Shown here piece after piece: positions 42,012-50,598 of a stretch of 64,000 nt of DNA. The DNA lies in assembly GCA_900552645.1 (NCBI GenBank), contig USAN01000001.1:310001-374000 (forward strand), written 5' to 3'. The stretch's first letter is position 1. Every line of letters begins with the position of its first letter. The position numbers were made by a program, and so were the translations under genes. The stretch comes from an uncultured Bacteroides sp. (GTDB lineage Bacteria; Bacteroidota; Bacteroidia; Bacteroidales; Bacteroidaceae). Under the pieces are notes generated by a model that was given only the letters and a program-made list of their open reading frames with translations, was not told the origin of the DNA and searched no databases.

Positions 42012-43436
42012 ATGGTGACAGACCTCGCACATTTCATCGGAGAGACAACCGACTATGACAAGAAACAGCAGCTCGAGACCAACAAGCCGAAGAGTTGGTG
42101 CAAGAGCGTTTCTGCCTTTGCTAACGGGCGGGGCGGCTTTCTGATTTTCGGTGTGGCTGATGATGACACTGTGACTGGATTGGATAACCCGCAACTTACA
42201 GCGGAGAAATTCAGCGAGATTGTTAAGACGAAACTGGATCCAGTACCGGAGTTCTCGCTTTCATTCGAGAAGATTGACGGAAGGACATTGATGATTGTCC
42301 GTGTCGAACCGGGAAACATCACGCCATATTATTATATGGGAGACGGACAGCAGATTGCATTCTGCCGTCTCGGTAATGAAAGTGTTCCTGCAACGGCCAA
42401 TATGCTCAGGGAACTGGTGCTGCGTGGTACTCACCAGTCGTATGACAGCCTGTTGTCAGACTACAAGTTCGAGAATTATGCCTTCACCAAGCTGCGGTCG
42501 GTTTTTCATGCCCGGACAGGTAAGGAATTTACCGACGATGATTACGAATCATGGGGCATCGTGAGTGTGGACGGACGCCTTACCAATGCCGGCGCATTGC
42601 TGGCGGATGAAAGTCCTATCCGCCATTCACGCCTGTTCTGTACCCGTTGGAACGGTCTTGACCAGGCGCACGGCATAATGGATGCCCTTGACGATGTGGA
42701 AGTGTCAGGCAGTCTTGTTATACTGTTGCAAGAGGGACTTGATTTTTGCAGGCGCAATTCCAGAAAGATGTGGTACAAGACACCGGATGGACGTGTGGAA
42801 TTGCCCGGCTATCCCGAAGACAGCATCCTTGAAGGATTGGTAAATGCACTGATACACAGGTCTTACATTGAAATCGGAGGTGAAGTTCATATAGACATCT
42901 TCGATGACCGTATAGAGATTTCTTCTCCAGGAGGGATGTATGAGAACAAGCCTGTTCAAGATTGCGACATCTTGCGCATCAGGTCGCGCCGCCGCAATCC
43001 TGTCCTTGCCGACATATTCAGCCGTCTCAAATACATGGAACGCCGAGGCAGTGGATTCAAGAAAATATGTCAGGACTACAGCCTTCAGGCCAATTATCGG
43101 GAAGAGTTGCATCCGAAATTCTATTCGGACAACTACGATTTTGTACTCACGCTCTATAATCTGAATTATGGTGTCGGGAATGGGGCAACGGAATCATTGC
43201 CCCAAATTGCCCCAAATTGCCCCAAATTGCCCCGAAGTGCCCCGAACATATCTGACAGTATCGAGATTTTCCTAAAAGTCCTCCGTATGTTCCCCAGTGG
43301 AACTATCCGGCAGTTGTCAAAGGAATCCGGTTTTTCTGAACGCATGGTCAAGTATTACATACGCTCTTTGAAGGAATCAGGCTCTATACGTCGCGTTGGA
43401 ACCAACCGGAAAGGGTATTGGGAAATCGTTGAATAG
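42012..43436 (+). CDS. AlbA_2/Schlafen-type regulator with GHKL-like ATPase region and C-terminal winged helix
   Basis: Start at ATG 42012 (MVTDLAHFIGETTDYDKKQQ) just after the promoter; an ATG at 41970 would precede the -7 box and is rejected. Residues 5-110 are the AlbA_2 domain (SVSAFANGRGGFLIFGVADD). Residues about 190-350 resemble the HATPase_c_4 region (EGLVNALIHRSYIEIGGEVH, then DRIEISSPGGMYENKP). A C-terminal winged helix follows (TIRQLSKESGFSERMVKYYI). Between them, at 395-412, a 10-bp tandem repeat is translated in all three frames, so one unit gained or lost would cut off the winged helix. It diverges from the tra operon and is the likely transfer or defence regulator. Some relatives act as toxin or phage-response genes. 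Confidence 0.8.
   Translation: MVTDLAHFIGETTDYDKKQQLETNKPKSWCKSVSAFANGRGGFLIFGVADDDTVTGLDNPQLTAEKFSEIVKTKLDPVPEFSLSFEKIDGRTLMIVRVEPGNITPYYYMGDGQQIAFCRLGNESVPATANMLRELVLRGTHQSYDSLLSDYKFENYAFTKLRSVFHARTGKEFTDDDYESWGIVSVDGRLTNAGALLADESPIRHSRLFCTRWNGLDQAHGIMDALDDVEVSGSLVILLQEGLDFCRRNSRKMWYKTPDGRVELPGYPEDSILEGLVNALIHRSYIEIGGEVHIDIFDDRIEISSPGGMYENKPVQDCDILRIRSRRRNPVLADIFSRLKYMERRGSGFKKICQDYSLQANYREELHPKFYSDNYDFVLTLYNLNYGVGNGATESLPQIAPNCPKLPRSAPNISDSIEIFLKVLRMFPSGTIRQLSKESGFSERMVKYYIRSLKESGSIRRVGTNRKGYWEIVE
43181..43247. repeat. 10-bp tandem repeat inside coding sequence plus 8-bp hairpin
   Basis: CCCAAATTGC is repeated three times at 43201-43230, preceded by ATTGC and followed by the variants CCCGAAGTGC (43231-43240) and CCCGAAC. 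A perfect 8-bp inverted repeat, TGGGGCAA (43181-43188) and TTGCCCCA (43197-43204) with an 8-nt loop, overlaps the first unit. Unit length 10 is not a multiple of 3, so slippage changes frame; three-unit gain or loss would restore it. The encoded sequence is Pro/Ala/Asn/Cys-rich linker. Confidence 0.85.
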
Positions 43437-43521
43437 ATATGGTAGAAACAAAATATTAAGGTATAACAGCAGGCGGCAATATTGGTGATATATGCCGCCT
43501 GTTGCATAATATGATATGAAG

Positions 43522-44415
43522 TCAGGGATAAAAACGCTTGCCACGGAGAAAGTCGTTAAAGTCTTTGTAACCCTCATAGACGCCCGATGCGTCATGTATC
43601 CCGTCGCGTGCTTCGTTAAGCGCATCCACAGCCTTGCGCCCTGCATCGTCATTGTCGAGGCAGCAGGTGACGGTCGGATAAGGCGCGAGCCATTTCATTG
43701 CCTTGCGGAGGTTGGAAACGGAGTTCAGCACCACGAAATCCATTGTCTCGGCAAACGGCGTGAAACCAGACCGGCGGCATAAGGTCATGTAGGACAGGAA
43801 ATCCATGAATCCCTCAAAGACGGTACACAGGTCATTATGACTGCCCATTTGTATAAGCGACACATCCTTTTGCCCGACCGTTCCCTTGAAGAACGGATTC
43901 CTTACTTCATATCCGCCCCGGACATTTCCGAAACCTATACCGTAGTAACGGCGGCATCCGAGCGAGAAATGTATCTCCCGGCAGAACTCCGCCGCGACAA
44001 TGCCGTCTATGCCTCTGGAACCGAGGTAGGACAGCAGTTTCTCGTTGGAAAGCTGCTTCACCGTCACATCGCGGAATGCGCCGGCACGTTCATCCTGCCA
44101 TTCAGGCGGTATGCGTTCTCTGATAACAAGCTCCGCCGTGGTGTAGTTCTGGATATGGCGGATCACTTCCATGATGTCGTTGGTATTGTACATCATCTTG
44201 CCGAGATCAATGATGTCGCCGCTCTCCATCGTGGCAAGGTCGTACCAGCGGTTTTTCTTGCGGCTGACCTTGAACGACGGATGCCTGTCTTCCCGGTATG
44301 GGGCATGGTAAAGCGCGTAAGTCTGGTAATTGCGCACCGGACGGATGCCAATCCTTTCAAGAAAACCGATGATGTCGATTCGCTTGATTTCCCCGAAATT
44401 CACTGCCATGTTCAA
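43522..44415 (-). CDS. Toprim-domain primase-like protein with degenerate CHC2 region
   Basis: 297 aa (ATG 44415 or 44409). Residues 8-70 follow the CHC2 zinc-finger fold of DnaG (IDIIGFLERIGIRPVRNYQT, then APYREDRHPSF), but the Cys residues are absent. The toprim core has CTVFEGFMDFLSYMTLCRRS (Glu) and VTCCLDNDDAGRKAVDALNE (DxD). It would prime or process DNA of the element. It overlaps the RepA-like ATPase by 4 bp and is the last gene of the integration-end operon. Compare the other toprim protein at 10156, which is a different subtype. Confidence 0.75.
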   Translation of the reverse strand: MNMAVNFGEIKRIDIIGFLERIGIRPVRNYQTYALYHAPYREDRHPSFKVSRKKNRWYDLATMESGDIIDLGKMMYNTNDIMEVIRHIQNYTTAELVIRERIPPEWQDERAGAFRDVTVKQLSNEKLLSYLGSRGIDGIVAAEFCREIHFSLGCRRYYGIGFGNVRGGYEVRNPFFKGTVGQKDVSLIQMGSHNDLCTVFEGFMDFLSYMTLCRRSGFTPFAETMDFVVLNSVSNLRKAMKWLAPYPTVTCCLDNDDAGRKAVDALNEARDGIHDASGVYEGYKDFNDFLRGKRFYP

Positions 44416-45515
44416 TTTCTTAAATCCGTTAGTCTGTCCCGGTCATACCTGTATTCCCTGCAGCCCTTGATGACGATGCCCTTCGACATAAGATGCTTCA
44501 GCCACATCACAAACGAGGTGCGCCCGCGCTTGTAACCGGTCTCCGCATACATTTCCCTCAGTCTGGCGACAAGCGTGTTGTAGCCCTTGACCGGGCCCTC
44601 GGCAAACACCTTGTCAAGAATCTCCTTGTGCTGCGATACGGTGATATTCTCGAATGTCACCCGTTCCTCTTCATCGCTACTGAAACCCGGAATATCCTCC
44701 GGCAAACCGTCCTCATTGATGCGGAAGGCAAAGTTCGAGAACTCCTTTTCCCGGGTTATCATCGGCCGTACTTCGCTCACTTCAGGGTTTATCTCGCTTT
44801 TGATGATTTTCATCACGGTCTCGGCCTTGTTGTTCAGTTCAGTCCCGATGTGTCCTCTCGTATTGTCGTCGCTCTTGTTAAGATGCAGCACCGTATGGAT
44901 GTGGATGTTGTACATATTGGTCCACCGCATGAGGTCGTTGATTATCTCTACGGACTCTCCGGGAGAATTGATGTCGTTGATCAGGTCGCGGATGCCGTCG
45001 ATGACGACGAAACCGATTTTGTCGTCAACTTCCAGTGCGGAGTCGATGATATTGCGGCGTTGCTGTGGCGTAAACTCCCTGAGCATGAGAAAATCCAGCG
45101 ATGTAATTTCACAGTCGGACGGTAGCCCCGCCATCTTCAATATGCGGTGAAGCACCTTGAAACAATGCACACGGCTTTGCTCCGTATCTATATACAGCAC
45201 CTTTGTCTTGCCGTCGGGCAGCTTGGCGCGATAATGAAGCACCTCTTTTCCTGACAGCAATGCGGCCACTATCGCACTTACATTGAATGTCTTTCTTGAT
45301 TTCGGCTTGCCTACGGACGCACTGAAATTACCCACTGTAGCCACCGTGATCTCATCGACCGTCAGTATCTCCGGCGGAAAGACATAACGGTCAGTGGCCC
45401 GGATTCGGACATACTCAAGGAACTCCTTGAACTTCTCACGGTTGACTTTTTCCTGCGGTGTAAGCTCCTGCCGGGCCGGAAAGATCCTGTCGAATGGGAT
45501 TTCATCTATCTTCAT
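44412..45515 (-). CDS. RepA-like AAA ATPase (AAA_25 type)
   Basis: 367 aa. Residues about 60-250 form a RecA-like core: VGNFSASVGKPKSRKTFNVS is Walker A in a GKPKSRKT form, KVLYIDTEQSRVHCFKVLHR follows, IGFVVIDGIRDLINDI is Walker B, and IHIHTVLHLNKSDDNTRGHI is the sensor segment. This is the RepA/Rep replicative-helicase-like family of mobile elements. The C-terminal 90 residues look like a winged helix (YNTLVARLREMYAETGYKRG, then MWLKHLMSKGIVIKG). Likely role: DNA unwinding or regulation in ICE replication. It overlaps the toprim gene by 4 bp and the HTH gene by 4 bp, making a translationally coupled trio. Confidence 0.8.
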   Translation of the reverse strand: MKIDEIPFDRIFPARQELTPQEKVNREKFKEFLEYVRIRATDRYVFPPEILTVDEITVATVGNFSASVGKPKSRKTFNVSAIVAALLSGKEVLHYRAKLPDGKTKVLYIDTEQSRVHCFKVLHRILKMAGLPSDCEITSLDFLMLREFTPQQRRNIIDSALEVDDKIGFVVIDGIRDLINDINSPGESVEIINDLMRWTNMYNIHIHTVLHLNKSDDNTRGHIGTELNNKAETVMKIIKSEINPEVSEVRPMITREKEFSNFAFRINEDGLPEDIPGFSSDEEERVTFENITVSQHKEILDKVFAEGPVKGYNTLVARLREMYAETGYKRGRTSFVMWLKHLMSKGIVIKGCREYRYDRDRLTDLRN

Positions 45516-45964
45516 TTCTTCTCTCCTTTCCTGGCTTTGCGGTTCCCCTTGGGGAAATCCGCCATGGTCTCGGCCGCTGCTCTGCGGCTCATCTCGTACT
45601 TGGAATAAATGACATTGCGGCGCAGCACGTCATCAAGTTCCTTCCGTTCAATATATATGAATTTCCCACGGGGCTTGAAATGGGTAATCTCCCTGTTGGA
45701 AGTCATAAGGTATATCTGGCTTTTTGATACCCCTATATATTCCGCCGCCTCTTCGACGGTCAGCATCTCGCGGCACATGAAAAGCTTGGACTCCAGTTCC
45801 TTGAAATGTTCGAATATCTCGCCGAGGTCGCCGTAACGCTCCATGAACGTACAGATGGACTCGATGCGCTGCACCGCTTCGTCAACCGTGTTTTCTCCCA
45901 TTTTGGAGAGCAGGTGACTCACGTTTTCCACCCGCTGGAGAGTGGCTATAAATTCCGATGTCAT
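45512..45964 (-). CDS. Excisionase-type HTH protein (HTH_17)
   Basis: 150 aa. The N-terminal 60 residues are helical (NVSHLLSKMGENTVDEAVQR). Residues about 65-125 are a MerR/excisionase winged helix: EMLTVEEAAEYIGVSKSQIY, then LMTSNREITHFKPRGKFIYI, then ERKELDDVL. The tail is basic (KGNRKARKGEKK). Such proteins control excision or transcription of Bacteroides conjugative elements (Xis-like). It overlaps the ATPase gene by 4 bp and is followed on the upstream side by a second HTH gene. Confidence 0.82.
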   Translation of the reverse strand: MTSEFIATLQRVENVSHLLSKMGENTVDEAVQRIESICTFMERYGDLGEIFEHFKELESKLFMCREMLTVEEAAEYIGVSKSQIYLMTSNREITHFKPRGKFIYIERKELDDVLRRNVIYSKYEMSRRAAAETMADFPKGNRKARKGEKK

Positions 45965-45979
45965 AAACTGTCTTATTTG

Positions 45980-46318
45980 TTAGTAATAGCACTCATGCGG
46001 TTGTTCAGACTCATTGAGCAGACCTGTTTCTGGTTCGATGACCATGCGTGACTTTATCCATTTGTCAAGGTCCTCCTTGCTGAAGAAGATACGCCCGTTG
46101 GTCGGACGGCTGTGCGGGATGTCATATTTGCGCACCAGCTTGTACAGATGGCTTGGAGTGATGCCAAGGTACAGGGCTGCATCCTCGACTGTAAACGTGC
46201 CTTTCAGGTGGAAAAGTATACCGATGATCCGGTCAACGCGCGACAACAATTTGTCGAGCTTGACGGAACACCGTTCTCCCCATTGGGCATTCGTGACAGT
46301 TTGCTGTTGTTCATTCAT
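45980..46318 (-). CDS. Second excisionase-type HTH protein
   Basis: Start at ATG 46318 (MNEQQQTVTNAQWGERCSVK); the frame is open further, to an ATG at 46444, but that part lies in the 13-bp palindrome and reads as low-complexity. Residues about 40-95: KGTFTVEDAALYLGITPSHL, YKLVRKYDIPHSRPTNGRIF, then KEDLDKWI, a helix-turn-helix of the HTH_17 type with its wing. Likely a recombination directionality factor or regulator working with the integrases about 1.3 kb upstream. 112 aa. Confidence 0.78.
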   Translation of the reverse strand: MNEQQQTVTNAQWGERCSVKLDKLLSRVDRIIGILFHLKGTFTVEDAALYLGITPSHLYKLVRKYDIPHSRPTNGRIFFSKEDLDKWIKSRMVIEPETGLLNESEQPHECYY

Positions 46319-46416
46319 TGTTCCTTTGTTTTTTGATTCAACATTCAGGGCCGTCACCCTTCGTTTTGAAAGCTTTCGACTGCAAAGTAACAATGCGATC
46401 GGGCATTGAAAGCAGT

Positions 46417-46451
46417 ATTTTGAGTGACACTTGGCAAATGTCACTCAAAAT
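46417..46451. promoter_or_regulatory. Perfect 13-bp inverted repeat upstream of the HTH gene
   Basis: ATTTTGAGTGACA (46417-46429) and TGTCACTCAAAAT (46439-46451) with a 9-nt loop CTTGGCAAA. A further partial copy TGTCACTCAGG follows at 46457. It lies between the frameshifted gene (stop at 46463) and the HTH gene on the minus strand. No T-run follows, so an operator or recombination site is more likely than a terminator. Confidence 0.55.
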
Positions 46452-46462
46452 AGCACTGTCAC

Positions 46463-47282
46463 TCAGGATTTGTTGGCATATTTCTCATGGATATGCTTCA
46501 TCAGAATGTCTATGTCATTCTTATGATTGAAGACACCATTGCTTCTTGCACGGTTGAGTGCGGACGAGAAATTGGAACGTGATTGCGGCTTGTTCTTTCC
46601 TTGCAACAGGATGGAACCGTTGCGTTCAAGAACGGTCTGCCAACGGTGGCTGATAAGGTTCATGGCACTGAGACAGTCAAAGAAATAGGCGATGCCCATA
46701 AGGTTTGTCGCAACCAACGGAGTGGTGAGTGTCCCGTGCATAAGGTCATTCATCTCCTGGATGGTGATTTTCTTCTGGAAGAAGCCCGCATCATTGGCGC
46801 AGTCAGCAAGAAGAGGCATGTCTTCGGTTTGGAGTGCGCATGAAAGCTTCAGCTCCTGTACCCGTTTTGCGAATGCTGTTTTGAATGAACCCGGATGTTG
46901 CTTTTCGTCATCACGACGTTCCGTATAGACAAGGAATATCACCGTGTCTATTTCCGAGGCTTCCAATGAAGGTTTGGAGAAGAACCGTTTTACAAGGTCG
47001 GTTCTTTCCAGCAGAAGTATGCGGACAGCTCCCAATGTCTTACGGTGAATGTTCTTGCCTGTCGCATTTCTGCCGCCGGCATAATGATGACCGTCGAGGA
47101 ACTGTAAGGCGAATACCCTCGGCGTCATTACACCTGTGGCTACATAGTCCTGATACTCTCTGTGCGCTTCCAGCAGCAGTTGGCGCAGGTGATCCAGCCC
47201 TGCATCACTATTAACGGACCGGTAAGAAAACCTTCCTGTAAAAAAAAGGAATAAGTTTTTGGATGAATGGATTTACTACCAT
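46463..47282 (-). pseudogene. ICE gene of unknown function, probably frameshifted at an A8/T8 tract
   Basis: The intact frame from ATG 47128 gives 221 aa (MTPRVFALQFLDGHHYAGGR ... MKHIHEKYANKS). However, the same frame is open and protein-like for 45 codons upstream with no start (GLDHLRQLLLEAHREYQDYV). An ATG at 47282 opens another frame (MVVNPFIQKLIPFF). Deleting one base in the poly-A tract 47240-47247 (poly-T on the coding strand) would join the two into a single protein of about 270 aa. So the gene is either phase-variable, recoded, or mutated, or the tract is a sequencing error. The protein is mixed alpha/beta with a basic C-terminal helix; no family recognised. Next to the integrases, it may be an element regulator. 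Confidence 0.5.
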
Positions 47283-47579
47283 ACTTCGGATGTTGTTAAT
47301 GAATAATTTATATTCTAATCAATATAACAAAGTAGATTCTTACATATGAGAACCGTTTTATCCTATTCATGAAAAAATCGTATTTATGGAAATAAGGTGG
47401 ATCATGCCAAACCCACATACAGGCAACGCCATGCTTTGACAAAAGTATCAACAATAAGTGAATTAACGGTTCGGTCGGTATAAATATACACACACCTTGA
47501 CTGACCTTGATAGCCCGCCTGCATATTGCCGGTTAGTCACTCTAAATATATACACCTTCTGACCGACTGACTTGTTTTA
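47283..47579. other. 297-bp AT-rich intergenic tract
   Basis: Lies between the frameshifted gene and the downstream integrase, both read on the minus strand. No gene, strong hairpin or repeat was recognised. GACTGACC/GACCGACTGAC stretches at about 47,495-47,570 repeat the word GACTGAC or GACCGA several times. Confidence 0.4.
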
Positions 47580-48725
47580 TTATTCGAAAACGCCATCGAA
47601 CAAAGAGACAGCCTCGTCTTTCTTTGTATTGATAATCCGGGCGTAACGCTGGGTGTGTCTGATTGTGGTATGGCCGAGCAACTGACTGGTGGTATAAATG
47701 TCTATGCCTGCTGTAAGACAGAGCGTTGCAAAGCTGTGCCTCCCGGCGTGAAAAGTGATACCCTTTGTGATGCCCGCATTCTTCATCCACGTGCCGAGGG
47801 TCTGGCCGTAGTTCCTTGTAAGCCGGGGAAATATTTTATCTTCCGCCACGGTATCCCCTGTTTTTTCCGGCAACCATTTCCGGGCATTCATGTTCAGTGG
47901 CAGGAACAGTTCTACACCGGTCTTGTATTGGATAATCTCAACCTGCCAGTGGGTAGCGGTTTGCACAATGTCTTTCCAACGGAGATTCATGATGTCATAA
48001 ATACGGAGTCCGCTGAAACAGGAGAACAGGAATGCACCCTTGATGTCCTTCCGGTGGCAGGGAGTGGCGATAAGACGTTTTATTTCCTCTACCGTCAGAT
48101 ATTCGCGCTTGTGTTCCTTGATGGACAGCGAGGCTCTGGTTATTCCCTTGAACGGGCTTTTGGGTATCACGCTTTCACGTACCGCATAATTCAGCGCAGC
48201 TCTGACATAGCTCAGATATAGGAATACTGTGGTTTTTGTCAATTTCTTCCGGTCTGTGTTGTGTGCACTGCGACCGACAAGGTGTTCCATAAAACCAGCA
48301 AGAAATTCTTTGTCCACGTTCGCAAGTGTTGTTTCAGAATCATAATCCGTGACCTCCTTTACGGTTCGGTCCATCCATCTTTTCGAAGATTCGGCACAGT
48401 TTTTCTTAGCATTCTCGGCATAGATGCCCATCCATGTGCAAAACGGCATCCGGCCCTTATGCGACTTATCCTTTATGCCTGCCATACTGTTGGTGAGGTC
48501 AAGTATCATTTCCTCCTTGATGGCATTCGCCTGAGCAAGCGTATTGGCATTCATGATCCTTGCCGGTGCATCGATTTCAGGCACGAGATACAACTTGAGG
48601 AACTTGTATGTCCGCTTTCCGTTATGGTATATATCCAGATATAACGATCGGTTGCCGTTTTTCAACACTTGCTCGCGGAGTCTTATAGGTTCCTTCATCA
48701 CTATTTGTTTCTTCTGTCTGCCCAT
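47580..48725 (-). CDS. Tyrosine recombinase (integrase) 2
   Basis: 381 aa. The N-terminal arm-binding (AMP-type) region is KEPIRLREQVLKNGNRSLYL, with the SAM-like core-binding domain to about 200. The catalytic domain has the first Arg in SCFSGLRIYDIMNLRWKDIV, the HxxR in TFHAGRHSFATLCLTAGIDI and the His plus nucleophilic Tyr in LLGHTTIRHTQRYARIINTK. All active-site residues are present. It would cut and join the element at its att site. It is 6 bp from a second, related integrase upstream on the same strand, which is about as similar as sister families, not recent duplicates. Confidence 0.9.
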   Translation of the reverse strand: MGRQKKQIVMKEPIRLREQVLKNGNRSLYLDIYHNGKRTYKFLKLYLVPEIDAPARIMNANTLAQANAIKEEMILDLTNSMAGIKDKSHKGRMPFCTWMGIYAENAKKNCAESSKRWMDRTVKEVTDYDSETTLANVDKEFLAGFMEHLVGRSAHNTDRKKLTKTTVFLYLSYVRAALNYAVRESVIPKSPFKGITRASLSIKEHKREYLTVEEIKRLIATPCHRKDIKGAFLFSCFSGLRIYDIMNLRWKDIVQTATHWQVEIIQYKTGVELFLPLNMNARKWLPEKTGDTVAEDKIFPRLTRNYGQTLGTWMKNAGITKGITFHAGRHSFATLCLTAGIDIYTTSQLLGHTTIRHTQRYARIINTKKDEAVSLFDGVFE

Positions 48726-48731
48726 AGTATT

Positions 48732-49862
48732 TCAATCAAATAATCTGTCAATCATGTAAACTGCATCCACTTTCTTTTTATCAACAATTTTTGCATACAC
48801 TTGGGTGGTCTCGACATCCGAGTGCCCGAGTAACTGGCTGGTGGTATAGAGATCTGCTCCCATTGTCAGTGTCATCGTCGCAAAGGCGTGGCGGCTCACG
48901 TGGTAGGACACCCGTTTTGTTATGCCGGCTTTTGAGGTCCAGGTCTTCAGGACATGGTCGCAATCACTCAGCGTGGGAACATCAAAGACGGCATCATCTG
49001 GATTTCCTTTTTCTTCCGGCATAAACTTCTGGGCCTGCAGGCTCAGAGGAAGATAGATTACCTTCCCTGTCTTTTGCTGGCGCAGTTCAACATGGATTCT
49101 ACCGTTCTCCTCAATCACGTCCTTCCAACGCAAGCCTTTGACATCACTGTAGCGTAACCCGCAAAAACAGGAGAACAGGAACGTCGTTTTCACCCTTGGG
49201 CTTCTGCATGGTGTATTGATGAGTGCCTGCACTTCTTCAATGGTGAGATATTCGCGCCTTGTGCGCTCTCCTTGTATGGATGCCCATTCAAATGAAAGCA
49301 GAGGGTTATCGCCAAGAATTTCCAGGTCAACGGCATGATTGAGTGCCGCACGTATATAACCGCAATAGCCGGATATGGTTTTCTTCGCCAGTGGTTTTTT
49401 GGTCATTCTGGTTTTCCGGGTTCCCAGATATTCTATGAAACCCTGCAGGAATTCCTTGTCGACCTCATACAATCTTATCCGTGGATTGTAAGCCTTCAGA
49501 CATACGGATACCGCATGTACATGATCAACAAGGGAACTGCGTCCTTTTTTCTTTCCAAATTCGGCATATTCGTTGAGCCATTCTATCAGAGGCACCCTGG
49601 CTTTGTCCGAAAGAACTGTCACCGGCTTTTTGTTAGTGATGTCAAGAATACGCTGCGCCTTAATGGCATTGGCAGCCTTAAGCGTGTTGACATTCCTCTC
49701 CTTTGCCTCCTGTGATATTTCAGGAACAAGGAAGAGTTTGAGAAACTCATACCTGCGTTTGCGGTCGGTATAAATATCCAAATATATGGATTGGTTGCCG
49801 TCTTTTAGCTGCTTGAAGCGGATGCGGACAGGTACCGATTCTGATTTTTTCGTTCTTGCCAT
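48732..49862 (-). CDS. Tyrosine recombinase (integrase) 1
   Basis: 376 aa. N-terminal arm domain (SVPVRIRFKQLKDGNQSIYL), then the core-binding helical domain. Catalytic domain: FLFSCFCGLRYSDVKGLRWK (Arg), VSYHVSRHAFATMTLTMGAD (HxxR), LLGHSDVETTQVYAKIVDKK (His and Tyr). Same architecture as its neighbour at 47580; they overlap in transcription direction and lie 6 bp apart, so they are probably co-expressed. Paired integrases occur in some Bacteroides ICEs, where both may be needed for insertion or excision. A promoter-like TACCTTTA lies at about 49,890 upstream of the ATG. Confidence 0.9.
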   Translation of the reverse strand: MARTKKSESVPVRIRFKQLKDGNQSIYLDIYTDRKRRYEFLKLFLVPEISQEAKERNVNTLKAANAIKAQRILDITNKKPVTVLSDKARVPLIEWLNEYAEFGKKKGRSSLVDHVHAVSVCLKAYNPRIRLYEVDKEFLQGFIEYLGTRKTRMTKKPLAKKTISGYCGYIRAALNHAVDLEILGDNPLLSFEWASIQGERTRREYLTIEEVQALINTPCRSPRVKTTFLFSCFCGLRYSDVKGLRWKDVIEENGRIHVELRQQKTGKVIYLPLSLQAQKFMPEEKGNPDDAVFDVPTLSDCDHVLKTWTSKAGITKRVSYHVSRHAFATMTLTMGADLYTTSQLLGHSDVETTQVYAKIVDKKKVDAVYMIDRLFD

Positions 49863-50057
49863 TTTCAGCCAATGCTTTATTCTGTGTGTAAAGGTACAAA
49901 AAATAGTTCGAAATGACTAACAAAAAAGTAACATAATTGATAGAAATAACAAAAAATATCCCTCTATTCTCTAAAAAGAAAATTAAATCATCTTTCTGTA
50001 ATATCTTATAAATAAGGGATTTCATTTATAGTTGCTTGCAGTTTCTCATTAGGGATT
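49863..50057. other. Element junction region (candidate ICE right end)
   Basis: 195 bp AT-rich with no gene. On its left is the ICE integrase (minus strand); on its right a plus-strand integrase stub begins mid-domain at about 50,060. Composition falls from about 48% to below 40% GC here. The att core could not be pinned down because the left end of the ICE is outside the window. TTTGC words occur at 50,085 and AGTTGCTTGCAG at 50,031. Confidence 0.45.
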
Positions 50058-50246
50058 ATGATATTTTACTTTATCCGTCATTCGTTTGCAACAAATCAAT
50101 TGGCAGAAGGAACAGACATTTATACCATTAGTAAAATGATGGGACATACAAGCGTAAAGACTACGCAAATATATACCAAGGTAGTTGATGAAAAGAAGAA
50201 CAAGGCTGCCGATGCCATTAAACTAAACTTGAATCTTGATAAATAG
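50058..50246 (+). pseudogene. C-terminal stub of a tyrosine recombinase
   Basis: 62 codons from ATG 50058: FIRHSFATNQLAEGTDIYTI, then SKMMGHTSVKTTQIYTKVVD and a charged tail. It holds the R of HxxR, the His and the Tyr nucleophile but none of the preceding 300 residues, so it is not a functional enzyme. The box-II His is replaced (FYFIRHSF, where the family has FHxxRHSF), which places the break within about 50,060-50,075. It belongs to the AT-rich mobilisable element on its right. The best explanation is that the ICE inserted into, or deleted through, that element's integrase. Confidence 0.72.
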
Positions 50247-50269
50247 GCAGTAACTCAATCAGTAATATT

Positions 50270-50319
50270 AAAGCTTGACATTTGCAGACCAATCTGTAGA
50301 TGGCAAGCTTTTGTTTTTT
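50270..50319 (+). terminator. Terminator-like hairpin after the integrase stub
   Basis: AAAGCTTG (50270-50277) pairs exactly with CAAGCTTT (50304-50311), with a weaker inner pairing GCAGA/TCTGT, and is followed by TTGTTTTTT (50310-50319). Fits a factor-independent terminator of the old integrase transcript. The remaining gap to 50598 holds a 10-bp palindrome GGCACGTGCC (50556-50565) and the loose direct repeat TGCATCATTCTTCCA / TGCACCACTCTTCCA (about 50,365 and 50,504), but no gene. Confidence 0.55.
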
Positions 50320-50598
50320 ATGTAATATTCAACTAAAAATGTGGTGGAAGCTTTGTGCTGGGCTGCATCATTCTTCCATTACCTTCCCATTAATTGTACT
50401 TTTTTTAATTTGTTGTATTTGTTTCTGTGTTGGTAATCAATAGAATAACCATCTATGCTCGCTTTTTTTTAAATGGACTTTATGTGGTGTGTAGCAGTTT
50501 GGATGCACCACTCTTCCACAAAATATTTTTGTTGTCGCCCTTAACAAAACAGGGTGGCACGTGCCTATTGTACGATGCCAATTTAAATAAAAAAGATT

